Shown: positions 16,772 through 26,214 of the stretch, one piece after another | Position numbering within the stretch: the first letter of the stretch is position 1 | Layout of the letters: the number at the start of each line of letters is the position of its first letter | Source of the DNA: Variovorax boronicumulans | Lineage (GTDB): Bacteria > Pseudomonadota > Gammaproteobacteria > Burkholderiales > Burkholderiaceae_C | DNA length: 64,000 nucleotides | Direction: 5' to 3' | Assembly: GCF_007677875.1 (NCBI RefSeq) | Contig: NZ_VEDO01000007.1 | Location: forward strand, 62,001-126,000 | The notes under the pieces: model-generated | The model's database searches: none | Seen by the model: the letters and a program-made list of their open reading frames with translations, nothing else | Told to the model about the DNA's origin: nothing | Translations under genes and position numbers: made by a program

Positions 16772-16815
16772 GTCCGACCGCAGCGTCGGTCGGACGGCGC
16801 CGCATGCGGTCCGAC
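16772..16815. promoter_or_regulatory. Inverted repeat between BON gene and HTH gene, candidate operator
   Basis: GTCCGACCG (16772-16780) and CGGTCGGAC (16787-16795) are a perfect 9-bp inverted repeat with a 6-nt spacer, and a third half-site-like copy GGTCCGAC is at 16808-16815. The elements fill the centre of a divergent promoter region. They could be the operator of the HTH protein encoded next door; no U-tract follows, so it is not a terminator. Confidence 0.45.
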
Positions 16816-16844
16816 ACGCGACGTGCATGGGGAACAATGGCGCG

Positions 16845-17498
16845 ATGGGTGCTGCCGACTTCCTTCTTTCTCCCGCCGTTCAACAGATCCTGCAGCTCAC
16901 GCTGGCCGACCCTGCGAAGCAGTTCGCCGCCGCCGACCTGGCCAAACTGTGCAAGCTCGCGCTGCCGCAGGTCGAGGAGACCGTGGGCCATCTGCTCGCC
17001 CACGGCGTGCTGCGGCGCGGCGAAGCCTGCGAGGGCCAGCCCGAGACGGTCGGTATCGACCAGGGCTTCGTGTTCTACCCTGAGCTGCGCCGCATCGCGG
17101 TCAAGTCCTTCGCCGCGGCCGAACCGCTGCGCGCGATGCTGCAGTCCAAGTTCCGGACCTCGGTGCAGCGCGCCTTCCTGCTCGGCGAGGACGCCGAGAC
17201 CGGTGCCTTGCAGCTCTTGCTGGTCTACGCCGACCTGGCCCCGGAGCGCGAGGCGCTGGACCAGGCCCTGCGCAGGCTGCTCAAGTCCGGCGCGCTGCGC
17301 CAGCATGTGCAGGCCGACGTGGTGCCGGCGCGGCACGTCGACGCGCTGCGGCGTGGCGACGCGCTGCACGCCCGGCTGGCGGCGGACGGCTGCATCGACA
17401 TCTCGCCGACCGGACCCAGGAAACCGCGTGCCGCGCCCGCGCCGCACATGGGCCTGCTGGCCCGGGCGCGCCGGCGCCTGGGCGGCTTGGGGACGTGA
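16845..17498 (+). CDS. Winged-helix protein with nucleotidyltransferase-like C-terminal part
   Basis: 217 aa from the ATG at 16845 (another ATG six codons upstream is in frame). The N-terminal ~70 residues read as a winged helix ('QILQLTLADPAKQFAAADLAKLCKLALPQVEETVGHLL', seen as alternating helices with a marR/arsR-like 'GVLRRGEA' wing). Residues ~90-185 resemble the degenerate nucleotidyltransferase domain often fused to such HTH modules, but the GSxxxG...DxD metal motif is not intact. Likely a DNA-binding regulator, possibly of the divergent BON gene. The name is tentative. Confidence 0.6.
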   Translation: MGAADFLLSPAVQQILQLTLADPAKQFAAADLAKLCKLALPQVEETVGHLLAHGVLRRGEACEGQPETVGIDQGFVFYPELRRIAVKSFAAAEPLRAMLQSKFRTSVQRAFLLGEDAETGALQLLLVYADLAPEREALDQALRRLLKSGALRQHVQADVVPARHVDALRRGDALHARLAADGCIDISPTGPRKPRAAPAPHMGLLARARRRLGGLGT

Positions 17499-17584
17499 GG
17501 ACCGGCCGCTGTAGGACCCCGGCCGGGCGTACAGGGGCCGGCCGCTGACAGCGCGGGACACGGGCCGGCGCTAACGTACACGCC

Positions 17585-18373
17585 ATGTTGCTCGACACCC
17601 GCGCCACCATCACCGTCGAATGTCCCCATGCCTGCCCGGTCGTGGCCATGCTCCGCCCGCGCAGCGGTGCTGCGCAGTGGGTGGTGTCCGAGCGCTACGC
17701 GATCTCGCCCTGGCTGCGCCCACGAGAGTACGAGGATGCCTTCGGCAACCTGTGCCAGCGCTTCACCGTGCCACCCGGTCGCACCACGCTGGACGTGCAG
17801 TCGCGCGTGGAGGTCGATGCGGAACTGGCCGTCGCGCCCGATGCCGCACCCACGCCGATCGAGCTGCTGCCCGACGACGTGCTGGTTTACCTGCTGCAAA
17901 GCCGCTACTGCCCTTCGGACAAGCTCGAGGCGCGGGCGCGCGAGATCGTGGCCGGCGCGGCCCCGGGCTATGCGCAGGTGGAGACCATCCGGCGCTGGAT
18001 CCACGAGAACCACGAGTACCGCTACGGCGTGAGCCAGGAAAGCACCGACGCGCTGGACACCATGCAGGCCAAGGCCGGCGTGTGCCGCGATTTCGCCCAC
18101 ATCGGCGCGGCGTTGTGCCGCAGCCTGCGCATCCCGGCCCGCATCGTCGTGGGCTATCTGCACCAGCTGGACCCCATGGACCTGCACGCCTGGTTCGAGG
18201 CCTTTGTCGGCGGGCGCTGGTACAGCTTCGATGCGACCCAGACGGCGCCGCGCGGCGGCCGTGTCGTGATGGCCTATGGCCGCGACGCGGCCGACGTGGC
18301 GTTTCTGTCCAACTACGCCGACATGACGGTGGTCGACATGCAGGTCAGCGTGGAGCAGGCCGACCAGCCTTGA
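17585..18373 (+). CDS. Transglutaminase-like cysteine protease-fold protein
   Basis: 262-aa protein with an N-terminal beta-sandwich-like region (bacterial transglutaminase-associated) and a transglutaminase core. The catalytic triad is visible: Cys167 in 'AGVCRDFAH', His201 in 'DLHAWFEAF' and Asp216 in 'SFDATQ'. No signal peptide, so cytoplasmic. Family members act as peptidases or amidases rather than protein cross-linkers; the substrate is unknown. It stands alone, with no operon partner. Confidence 0.88.
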   Translation: MLLDTRATITVECPHACPVVAMLRPRSGAAQWVVSERYAISPWLRPREYEDAFGNLCQRFTVPPGRTTLDVQSRVEVDAELAVAPDAAPTPIELLPDDVLVYLLQSRYCPSDKLEARAREIVAGAAPGYAQVETIRRWIHENHEYRYGVSQESTDALDTMQAKAGVCRDFAHIGAALCRSLRIPARIVVGYLHQLDPMDLHAWFEAFVGGRWYSFDATQTAPRGGRVVMAYGRDAADVAFLSNYADMTVVDMQVSVEQADQP

Positions 18374-18643
18374 CGCGCGGCGGCACAAGACCTTCGCCGA
18401 CGCGGGTCGAAGCGCCGCGCCCGCCGAACGTGTACACTCGCGGGCCTGCCGTGACGTGCTCTCCCACACGGCAGATGTCGTCCGACATGCACGCGCCCCC
18501 ACTGCGGGCCCGCGCCACGCCTTCATGACCGGCCTTGCCCGGTCCTTCGCGGTCGTCGAATCCTTCCACGGAGAGCTTCACCGCTCCGGCCCGCGCCGGA
18601 ATTTCCCCCTGCCTGTGGGCCGTCGTCGGCAACAGGCCCATCC
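18374..18643 (+). promoter_or_regulatory. Long leader region of the IF-1/RNA-binding cassette
   Basis: 270 nt without a supported gene between the transglutaminase stop and the 88-aa ORF. It contains short complementary blocks (for example CCGGCCTTGCCCGG and CTCCGGCCCGCGCCGG), and the ATG at 18644 has no clear Shine-Dalgarno sequence. Cold-shock genes often have long structured leaders that control translation; that reading is inference. No recognised riboswitch class is seen. Confidence 0.35.
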
Positions 18644-18910
18644 ATGTCCCTGATTTCAAGCGCCGGTCTCACCGTCGGCAAGTACCTCATTTCCCCCCTC
18701 GTCCGCGTGGCCGACGGCGGTGGCTACAGCGCCTCCGTGTCGGTCAAGAGCGGCCGCGGCACCGGCACCCACGACCGCGTGCTGCGCCTCATCGGCCGCT
18801 TCCGCACGGCCGAAAACGCCCGCAGCCACGCATTGGCCGAGGGCATGGCCTACATCCGCCCGCGCTTCGGCGCGTCGGGCTTTCCCCTTTGCAACCAAGG
18901 AGCCGAATGA
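18644..18910 (+). CDS. Small conserved-type hypothetical protein upstream of IF-1 paralogue
   Basis: 88-aa protein, basic and probably soluble ('[22 protein letters not shown]' type middle with several Arg/Lys). No signal peptide or recognised domain. Its TGA overlaps the ATG of the IF-1 gene (ATGA), which supports real, coupled translation. A function with ribosomes or RNA under cold or stress conditions is suggested only by the neighbours. Confidence 0.65.
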   Translation: MSLISSAGLTVGKYLISPLVRVADGGGYSASVSVKSGRGTGTHDRVLRLIGRFRTAENARSHALAEGMAYIRPRFGASGFPLCNQGAE

Positions 18911-19170
18911 GCAAGGAAGAACTGATCGAGATGCGCGGCAAGGTGGACGAAGTCCTGCCCGATTCGCGCTTTCGCGTGACGCTGGAGAACGGCCACAACC
19001 TCGTGGCCTACACCGGCGGCAAGATGCGCAAGCACCGCATCCGGATCCTGGCGGGCGACAACGTCTCGCTGGAGCTGTCTCCCTACGATCTCACCAAGGG
19101 ACGGATCACCTTCCGTCACCTCGAACCCCGCGCCGGCGGCGCACCCGCCCGCCCGCAGTACCGGCGCTGA
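18907..19170 (+). CDS. infA: Translation initiation factor IF-1 (paralogue)
   Basis: 87-aa S1-like OB-fold protein. Conserved IF-1 blocks are visible: '[20 protein letters not shown]' (residues 10-29), '[14 protein letters not shown]' and '[17 protein letters not shown]'. Canonical IF-1 is ~72 aa; this copy has a 15-residue basic/proline tail. Located away from ribosomal-protein genes and inside an RNA-binding cassette, it is probably the second, stress-associated IF-1 paralogue common in Burkholderiales. It would bind the 30S A site during initiation. Confidence 0.92.
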   Translation: MSKEELIEMRGKVDEVLPDSRFRVTLENGHNLVAYTGGKMRKHRIRILAGDNVSLELSPYDLTKGRITFRHLEPRAGGAPARPQYRR

Positions 19171-19195
19171 ACGCGCCAAACACCAAGGAATCACC

Positions 19196-19516
19196 ATGAG
19201 CACACGCATCTACGTCGGCAACCTCGCCTACAGCATCACCACCGACGCCCTGCGCGAAAACTTCTCGGCCTACGGCGAAGTCAAGTCCGCCCAGGTCATG
19301 CAGGATCGCGACAGCGGCCGCTCCAAGGGCTTCGGCTTCGTCGAAATGGGCACTGCCCAGCAGGCCCAGGACGCGATCTCGGCACTGAACGGCGCCATGG
19401 CCGATGGCCGCGCGCTGACAGTCAACGAAGCCCGTCCGCGTGAAGAGGGCGGCGGTGGCCGCGGCTTTGGCGGCGGCGGCCGTGGCGGCTACGGCGGTGG
19501 CCGCAGCAGTTACTGA
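19196..19516 (+). CDS. Glycine-rich RRM RNA-binding protein
   Basis: 106-aa protein with one RNA-recognition motif: RNP2 'IYVGNL' (residues 4-9) and RNP1 'KGFGFVEM' (~43-50), then a Gly/Arg-rich tail (about residues 85-104). This is the cyanobacterial/proteobacterial Rbp architecture, associated with cold-shock response. A good AAGGAA Shine-Dalgarno precedes the ATG. It is the last gene before a strong terminator. Confidence 0.93.
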   Translation: MSTRIYVGNLAYSITTDALRENFSAYGEVKSAQVMQDRDSGRSKGFGFVEMGTAQQAQDAISALNGAMADGRALTVNEARPREEGGGGRGFGGGGRGGYGGGRSSY

Positions 19517-19533
19517 ATGCCTTAGCACAGCGC

Positions 19534-19556
19534 AACCGCCTTCGGGCGGTTTTTTT
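19534..19556 (+). terminator. Rho-independent terminator of the IF-1/RRM cassette
   Basis: AACCGCC-TTCG-GGCGGTT stem with a UUCG tetraloop followed directly by a T-run, 18 nt after the RRM gene stop. Confidence 0.93.
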
Positions 19557-19677
19557 GTGTCCGCGCTGGCCGCTGTTGTCCCAGATTGCCGTGGGCAAGG
19601 CTGTGGACAAGTGCAGGAGCATCTCCGCCAAGCCTTGTCCGGCGCGGCTTGCGCCACGGTGCACGCAAAAGAGGCAG

Positions 19678-20652
19678 TCAGTCCAGCGTGATGTTGCCGG
19701 CCTTGATCAGCGCCGCCCATTGCGCTTCCTCGCGCGCGAGAAAGGCATTGATCTCATCCTGCGACTGCGGCTTGCGCACGATGTTGCCCTGAGCCTCCAT
19801 CGCGCTGCGCAGGGCCGGGTCGAGCAGGGCCTGGTCGACCGCGGCCTTGAGCCTGGCGGCCACGGCCGGCGGCGTACCCTCGCGCACGATCACGCCGAAC
19901 CACAGTGCGGCGTCGAAGCCGGGCAGCGTCTCGGCAATCGTCGGCACATCGGGCAGCAGCGGCATGCGCTCGCGCGTGGTCACGGCCAGCGCCTTGAGCT
20001 TGCCGGCCTTGACCTGCGGCAGGCTGGTGGCCGGCGCGTCGAACATCAGCTGCACCTGGCCGCCGATCAGATCGGTCACGGCCGGCACGCTGCCCTTGTA
20101 GGCCACGTGGGTCATGGCCACGCCGGCCCTCTGCGCGAACAGCTCGCCCGCCAGGTGCAGCGAGCCGCCGACGCCGACGGAGGCGTAGTTGACCTTGTCG
20201 GGATTGGCCTGGGCGTAGCGGCGGAATTCGGCCACGTTGTTGGGCGGCAAGGCGGCCGGCACGACCATGACCATGGGGGTGTCCACCACCACCGAGAGCA
20301 TGCGCAGGTCGCGTCTGGGTTGGTAGGAGAGCTTCCGGATCAGCAGCGGGTTCAGCACCATGGTGGAGCCCGCGCCCATCAGGAGGGTGTTGCCGTCGGC
20401 CGGCTCGCGCATCAGCGCGTCGACCGCGATGATGGTGTTGGCACCGGGCTTGTTCTCCACCACGACGGGCTGGCCGAGCTGGCTGGCCATGCTGCCGGCC
20501 ACCAGGCGCGCCAGCTGGTCGGTCACGCCGCCCGGTGCGTAGGGCACGAGCAGCTTGAGCGGTCGGTCGGTCTGCGCTGCGACGCCTGTGGCGAAGGGCA
20601 GGGCGAGGGCAGCGGCGCACAGCGCGCGGCGGCGGGCGGATGGAAGGGGCAT
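19678..20652 (-). CDS. Tripartite tricarboxylate transporter substrate-binding protein (TctC/Bug family)
   Basis: 324-aa periplasmic binding protein. Signal peptide at residues 1-26 ('ALCAAALALPFATGVAAQ'). Family motifs: 'LLVPYAPGGVTDQLAR' at the mature N-terminus, 'YASVGVGGSLHLAGELF' and 'VAYKGSVPAVTDLIGGQV'. Bug proteins bind carboxylates or similar small molecules; no TctA/TctB genes accompany it, so it is an orphan receptor that may use a shared membrane component or serve sensing. Ligand unknown. Confidence 0.92.
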   Translation of the reverse strand: MPLPSARRRALCAAALALPFATGVAAQTDRPLKLLVPYAPGGVTDQLARLVAGSMASQLGQPVVVENKPGANTIIAVDALMREPADGNTLLMGAGSTMVLNPLLIRKLSYQPRRDLRMLSVVVDTPMVMVVPAALPPNNVAEFRRYAQANPDKVNYASVGVGGSLHLAGELFAQRAGVAMTHVAYKGSVPAVTDLIGGQVQLMFDAPATSLPQVKAGKLKALAVTTRERMPLLPDVPTIAETLPGFDAALWFGVIVREGTPPAVAARLKAAVDQALLDPALRSAMEAQGNIVRKPQSQDEINAFLAREEAQWAALIKAGNITLD

Positions 20653-20836
20653 GCGGTCTCCGGTGTGGCGCGCCGGGCCTGCGGCGCGCGTCGTTGAGGG
20701 GCGACTGTCTGTTCGCGCTGCCGATTCTGGTGGGCCGGCGCCATGTCGCGGTGTCGCCAGCGCTACTGGCATAAGGTTCTAACGATTGGTTCGTTCCCTT
20801 CCTGCGGGCGCTTGCACACAATCCGCCCGACCTTTG

Positions 20837-20853
20837 CGGTGGCCAGGCCACCG
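20837..20853. promoter_or_regulatory. Hairpin-forming inverted repeat just upstream of the VOC/metY segment
   Basis: CGGTGGC-CAG-GCCACCG, perfect 7-bp arms with a 3-nt loop, ends 8 nt before the CAGGAG Shine-Dalgarno (20861-20866) of the 74-aa ORF. It could be an operator or an mRNA hairpin affecting translation. No matching riboswitch class is recognised. Confidence 0.35.
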
Positions 20854-20874
20854 TCTCTTGCAGGAGTGTTTTTC

Positions 20875-22575
<1,701 letters not shown>

Positions 22576-22656
22576 GCTGTCCTGCACGGAAAGACCGCGC
22601 GGCAACCGCAACCGGCCATGGAGCCTGCGATCCGCCAACACCGGCGAGGAAAAGAG

Positions 22657-23565
22657 ATGGCCCAGTTTGATGTCGCAGAAGTCGCGCGCGCGCTGCATGG
22701 CGTGCGCGACGAATGGCGCGCCGCGCAGAAGCGCTCGCGTGAACCGGGTGGCCGGGAGTTTCCCTCGCGCGACGCGCTGGCGCGCATCGTGGAGCGCCTG
22801 AAGGGTGCGCTGTTCCCGATGCGTCTGGGCCCGCCGGAGCTGCGCGTCGAAAGCGAGGACTACTACGTCGCCCATGAGCTCGACACGGCCCTGCACGGGC
22901 TGCTGCAACAGGCCCGCCTCGAGCTCCACCACGCGCACCGGCATGCCCCGTTGCCGGCCGCGCAGATCGACCAAGAGGCGCAGCAGGCCGTCAAGGCCTT
23001 CGCCGCCAGCCTGCCGGCCACGCGCCGGCTGCTCGACAGCGACGTGCTGGCCGCCTTCCATGGCGACCCGGCCGCCGGCAGTGTGGACGAGGTGCTGCTG
23101 TGCTACCCCGGCGTGCTGTCCATGATCCACCACCGTCTGGCGCACACGCTCTACGGCCTGGGCCTGCCGTTGCTGGCGCGCATCATCGCCGAGCTGGCCC
23201 ATGCGCAGACCGGCATCGACCTGCACCCGGGTGCCCGCATCGGCGCTGGCTTCTTCATCGACCACGGCACCGGCGTGGTGATCGGCGAGACGGCGGTGAT
23301 CGGCGAGCGTGTGCGCATCTACCAGGCGGTGACGCTGGGCGCCAAGCGCTTTCCGACCGACGGGGAAGGCAAACTCAGGAAGGGCCTGCCGCGCCATCCG
23401 CTGGTCGAGGACGACGTGGTCATCTATGCCGGCGCGACCATCCTGGGCCGCGTGACCATCGGCGCCGGAGCCGTGATCGGCGGCAATGTCTGGATCACCG
23501 ACGACGTGCCGCGCGGCGCGAGCGTGACCCAGGCCAGCCTGCAGGCCGCACCCTTGGAGCGCTGA
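22657..23565 (+). CDS. cysE: Serine O-acetyltransferase
   Basis: 302 aa from the ATG at 22657, chosen because GAGGAA stands 5 nt upstream; an ATG 13 codons earlier lacks one. An N-terminal helical domain (~150 residues) is followed by the left-handed beta-helix hexapeptide repeats from 'TGIDLHPGARIGAGFFIDHG' onward, with the CysE signature 'GVVIGETAVIGERVRIYQAV' region and 'GGNVWITDDVP'. It makes O-acetylserine for cysteine synthesis. It sits 81 nt after the metY remnant, forming a sulfur-amino-acid pair. Confidence 0.92.
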   Translation: MAQFDVAEVARALHGVRDEWRAAQKRSREPGGREFPSRDALARIVERLKGALFPMRLGPPELRVESEDYYVAHELDTALHGLLQQARLELHHAHRHAPLPAAQIDQEAQQAVKAFAASLPATRRLLDSDVLAAFHGDPAAGSVDEVLLCYPGVLSMIHHRLAHTLYGLGLPLLARIIAELAHAQTGIDLHPGARIGAGFFIDHGTGVVIGETAVIGERVRIYQAVTLGAKRFPTDGEGKLRKGLPRHPLVEDDVVIYAGATILGRVTIGAGAVIGGNVWITDDVPRGASVTQASLQAAPLER

Positions 23566-23641
23566 GCCATGAGCTGCGTGGTCGAGCATTCCGGCGGCGC
23601 AGCGCGTCGCAGGAGCACCTGGCGGCCCTGCCGCCCCGGCC

Positions 23642-24052
23642 TCAACGCCCGCAGGCCGCCTTGATGACCTTGTCGCGCGGGTTGGGCTCGAACAGCCGGA
23701 ATTCCATGGGACGCACCTGGTCGCTCGGGTAGCGCAACTCCTGCAGCGGCACCCGCCACAGCGGCTCGGCGTAGAACTGGCTGCGCAGGAATCGGGCCGT
23801 GCCCTGCACGCAGTCGAAGCCCACTTCGCCGCGGTAGGAGCGGAACTGCACACCGTCGTTGCTGGTGCGCACGATGCTGCGGCTCACGCGGATTTCCATC
23901 ACCACGGAAGCCCCGTGGCGAGAGACCGCGATGGGGTTCATCTCGATGGTGTCGGCGTTCGGATCGGTGCGGTCGCCGACGATGGTCAACCAGAGAACGT
24001 CCGCGCGGGCCGCGCCGGCCAGACAGGCGAGCGCGACCAGCAGCCGCTTCAC
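23642..24052 (-). CDS. Surface-adhesin-E-like secreted protein
   Basis: 136-aa protein from a GTG that overlaps the kinase stop (GTGA). Signal peptide at residues 1-18 ('LLVALACLAGAARA'). The mature part has two cysteines far apart ('FDCVQG', 'AACGR'), likely disulphide-bonded, and the pattern of the surface-adhesin protein E family ('WLTIVGDRTDPNADTIEMN', 'RFLRSQFYAEPLW'). Coupling to a sensor kinase could mean co-expression only. Function otherwise unknown. Confidence 0.68.
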   Translation of the reverse strand: MKRLLVALACLAGAARADVLWLTIVGDRTDPNADTIEMNPIAVSRHGASVVMEIRVSRSIVRTSNDGVQFRSYRGEVGFDCVQGTARFLRSQFYAEPLWRVPLQELRYPSDQVRPMEFRLFEPNPRDKVIKAACGR

Positions 24053-26187
24053 CGCGCCTCGTCCTGCCGGCGGGGCGCAGCCAGCCAGCGGCTCAGCGAG
24101 CCGAGCAGCACATCCGGCGCCACCGGCTTGGTCAGGTGGGCGTCGAAGCCGGCCGCCGCCGTCTTCTCGCGGTCGCGCCGGGTTCCCCAGCCCGTCAGCG
24201 CGACGATGCGCACGTCGGCCAGGCCCAGGTCCTTGCGCAGCCGCGCGGCGACTTCGAAGCCGTCCATGCGGGGCAGGCCCAGGTCCAGCAGCACGAGGTC
24301 CGGTTGCCACTGGGCAGCCGTGCGCAGCGCCTCGGCGCCGTCCGGCGCACCGCGGACCTCATGGCCATCCGCCTCGATGAGCTCCACCAGCGTCGCCAGT
24401 CCGTCGACGTTGTCCTCCACCACCAGGATGCGCCCCTTGAGACGCGCCGCTGTGCGCACCTCGGCGGCCTGCGCCGCCCCCGGCGGCGCTGCCACCAACG
24501 GCAGTTCGACCCAGAAGGTGCTGCCCTGGTGGAGCCCGGCGCTTTCCACGCCGACGACGCCGCCGTGCATGTCCACGAGCCGCTTGACGAGGGACAGCCC
24601 GATGCCCAGGCCACCGTGCGCCTTGGTGCCGGTGTGCGGCAGCTGCGTGAACATCTCGAAGACGCGGCCATGGTCCGCCGGTTCGATACCCATGCCGTTG
24701 TCGGCGAGCTCGATGCGCACACGCTGGCCAGCGGACTTGGCAGACAGGCGGATCTGGCCCTGGTCCGGCGTGTACTTGGCCGCGTTGGTCAGCAGGTTGG
24801 TGAGGACCTGCACGATGCGCGCCGGATCTGCATCCACCCAAGCCGGAACTTCCTGGACCTCCACGCGCAGCTGGTGCCGCGCACGCTGCATGGCAGGCGC
24901 CACCGCTTCCAGGGCCTGGGCGACCAGCGGCCCCAGCGCGACCACCTCGCGCTTGAGCACGACCAGGCCGCGGTTGATGCGCGATACGTCCAGCAGGTCG
25001 TCGATCAGCCGGACCAGGTGCCTGGCCTGCCGCTCGATCACCGCGCGCGCGCGCGCCTGGTCGTCCGCCGCCTGCGCACGCTGCAGCAGCGCCAGCGAGA
25101 ACAGCATCGGCGCGATGGGGTTGCGCAGCTCGTGCGCCAGTGTCGCCAGGAACTCGTCCTTGCGGCGGTCCTGGTCGCGCAGGGCGGCGGCGTCGCGCAC
25201 CCGCTCGATGTGGACCCAGCAGCGGTCGACCACCTCCGTGATGGTGCGCAGGTCGTCCTCGGTCCAGCGGCGGGGATGCGCTTGGTGCACGGCCATCATC
25301 GCCACCAGCCGGCCAGCCTTGACCAGGCCAGCGCACACCACCGCCTTGATGCCGATGGCATTGAACATGCGGCCACCGCCGTCCTCGCCCAGCTCGGCAT
25401 CGACGTCGTGCACGATGAGGGGCCGGCCGTTGCGCAGATTGGAGGTGGCCTGCGGCCCGAACAGGTCGAGCGTGTAGACGCCGGCGCTGGAGGGCACGCC
25501 GGGGCGCGACCAGTCGCTGCGGATCGTGAAGCGGTTACCGTCGGCCTCCACGTCGGCATAGGCGCAGCGCGTGGCGTCCAGATGCTCACCAAGCAGACGG
25601 GTGGTGACCTGCATGACCTCGCCGGGGTCGGTCAACATCCGGGTGGAGCGCTCGATGCTGTCCAGCAGATGCAGCCGCCGCTGCGCCGCCTGCTGCAGGG
25701 CTTCGGCTGCCTTGCGCCGGGTGATGTCGATCACCGTGCCGATCACACGCCTGCACGCGCCGGCTTCGTCGAACAGGCCCCGGCCCTTGGCCGCCACCCA
25801 GCGCACCCGACCATCCTCCTTGCCGACGGTGCGGTACTCCACGTCGTAGAACGCGCGGAGCACGGGGTCCTGCGCCTGTGCGAACGCCTCCAGCACCGCG
25901 GGCGCGTCATCGGGATGCAGGCCGGCGCTGAAGTCGCGCAGCGTGACCGGTGCGTGCGCGGAAATGCCGAACATCGCCTTGACGCGGGGCGGCCAGTACA
26001 GCGCGCCGCTGTCGACGTCCACGTCCCACAGGCCCACCTCGGCCGCTTCGACGGCGAGCCGCAACTGCTCCTCCCTCGCTTCGAGCGACATGTCGCGGTG
26101 CGCAGCACCGCTGTTTGCAGCGTTCATGGATGGATGGCGGGCCGAGGGCGGGTCTGTCTGTGCCGCGCGGGTCGGCGGCAGCGGCAT
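24049..26187 (-). CDS. PAS-GAF hybrid sensor histidine kinase with receiver domain
   Basis: About 712 aa from the ATG at 26187; an ATG at 26127 (692 aa) is equally plausible. Domains in order: PAS with PAC (residues ~45-170), GAF-like (~180-330), HisKA with phospho-acceptor His in 'ATLAHELRNPIAPML', HATPase ('NLLTNAAKYTPD', 'DNGMGI', 'GGLGIGLSLV') and a C-terminal receiver ('VVEDN', 'LVLLDLGLPRMDG', Lys in 'HLTKPVAP'). No transmembrane segments, so a cytoplasmic sensor. Begins 27 nt after the LOV kinase stop; the two are probably co-transcribed. Output target not visible. Confidence 0.9.
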   Translation of the reverse strand: MPLPPTRAAQTDPPSARHPSMNAANSGAAHRDMSLEAREEQLRLAVEAAEVGLWDVDVDSGALYWPPRVKAMFGISAHAPVTLRDFSAGLHPDDAPAVLEAFAQAQDPVLRAFYDVEYRTVGKEDGRVRWVAAKGRGLFDEAGACRRVIGTVIDITRRKAAEALQQAAQRRLHLLDSIERSTRMLTDPGEVMQVTTRLLGEHLDATRCAYADVEADGNRFTIRSDWSRPGVPSSAGVYTLDLFGPQATSNLRNGRPLIVHDVDAELGEDGGGRMFNAIGIKAVVCAGLVKAGRLVAMMAVHQAHPRRWTEDDLRTITEVVDRCWVHIERVRDAAALRDQDRRKDEFLATLAHELRNPIAPMLFSLALLQRAQAADDQARARAVIERQARHLVRLIDDLLDVSRINRGLVVLKREVVALGPLVAQALEAVAPAMQRARHQLRVEVQEVPAWVDADPARIVQVLTNLLTNAAKYTPDQGQIRLSAKSAGQRVRIELADNGMGIEPADHGRVFEMFTQLPHTGTKAHGGLGIGLSLVKRLVDMHGGVVGVESAGLHQGSTFWVELPLVAAPPGAAQAAEVRTAARLKGRILVVEDNVDGLATLVELIEADGHEVRGAPDGAEALRTAAQWQPDLVLLDLGLPRMDGFEVAARLRKDLGLADVRIVALTGWGTRRDREKTAAAGFDAHLTKPVAPDVLLGSLSRWLAAPRRQDEAR

Positions 26188-26214
26188 GATAGTGCGGGCG
26201 GGCAGGGTCCGCGG

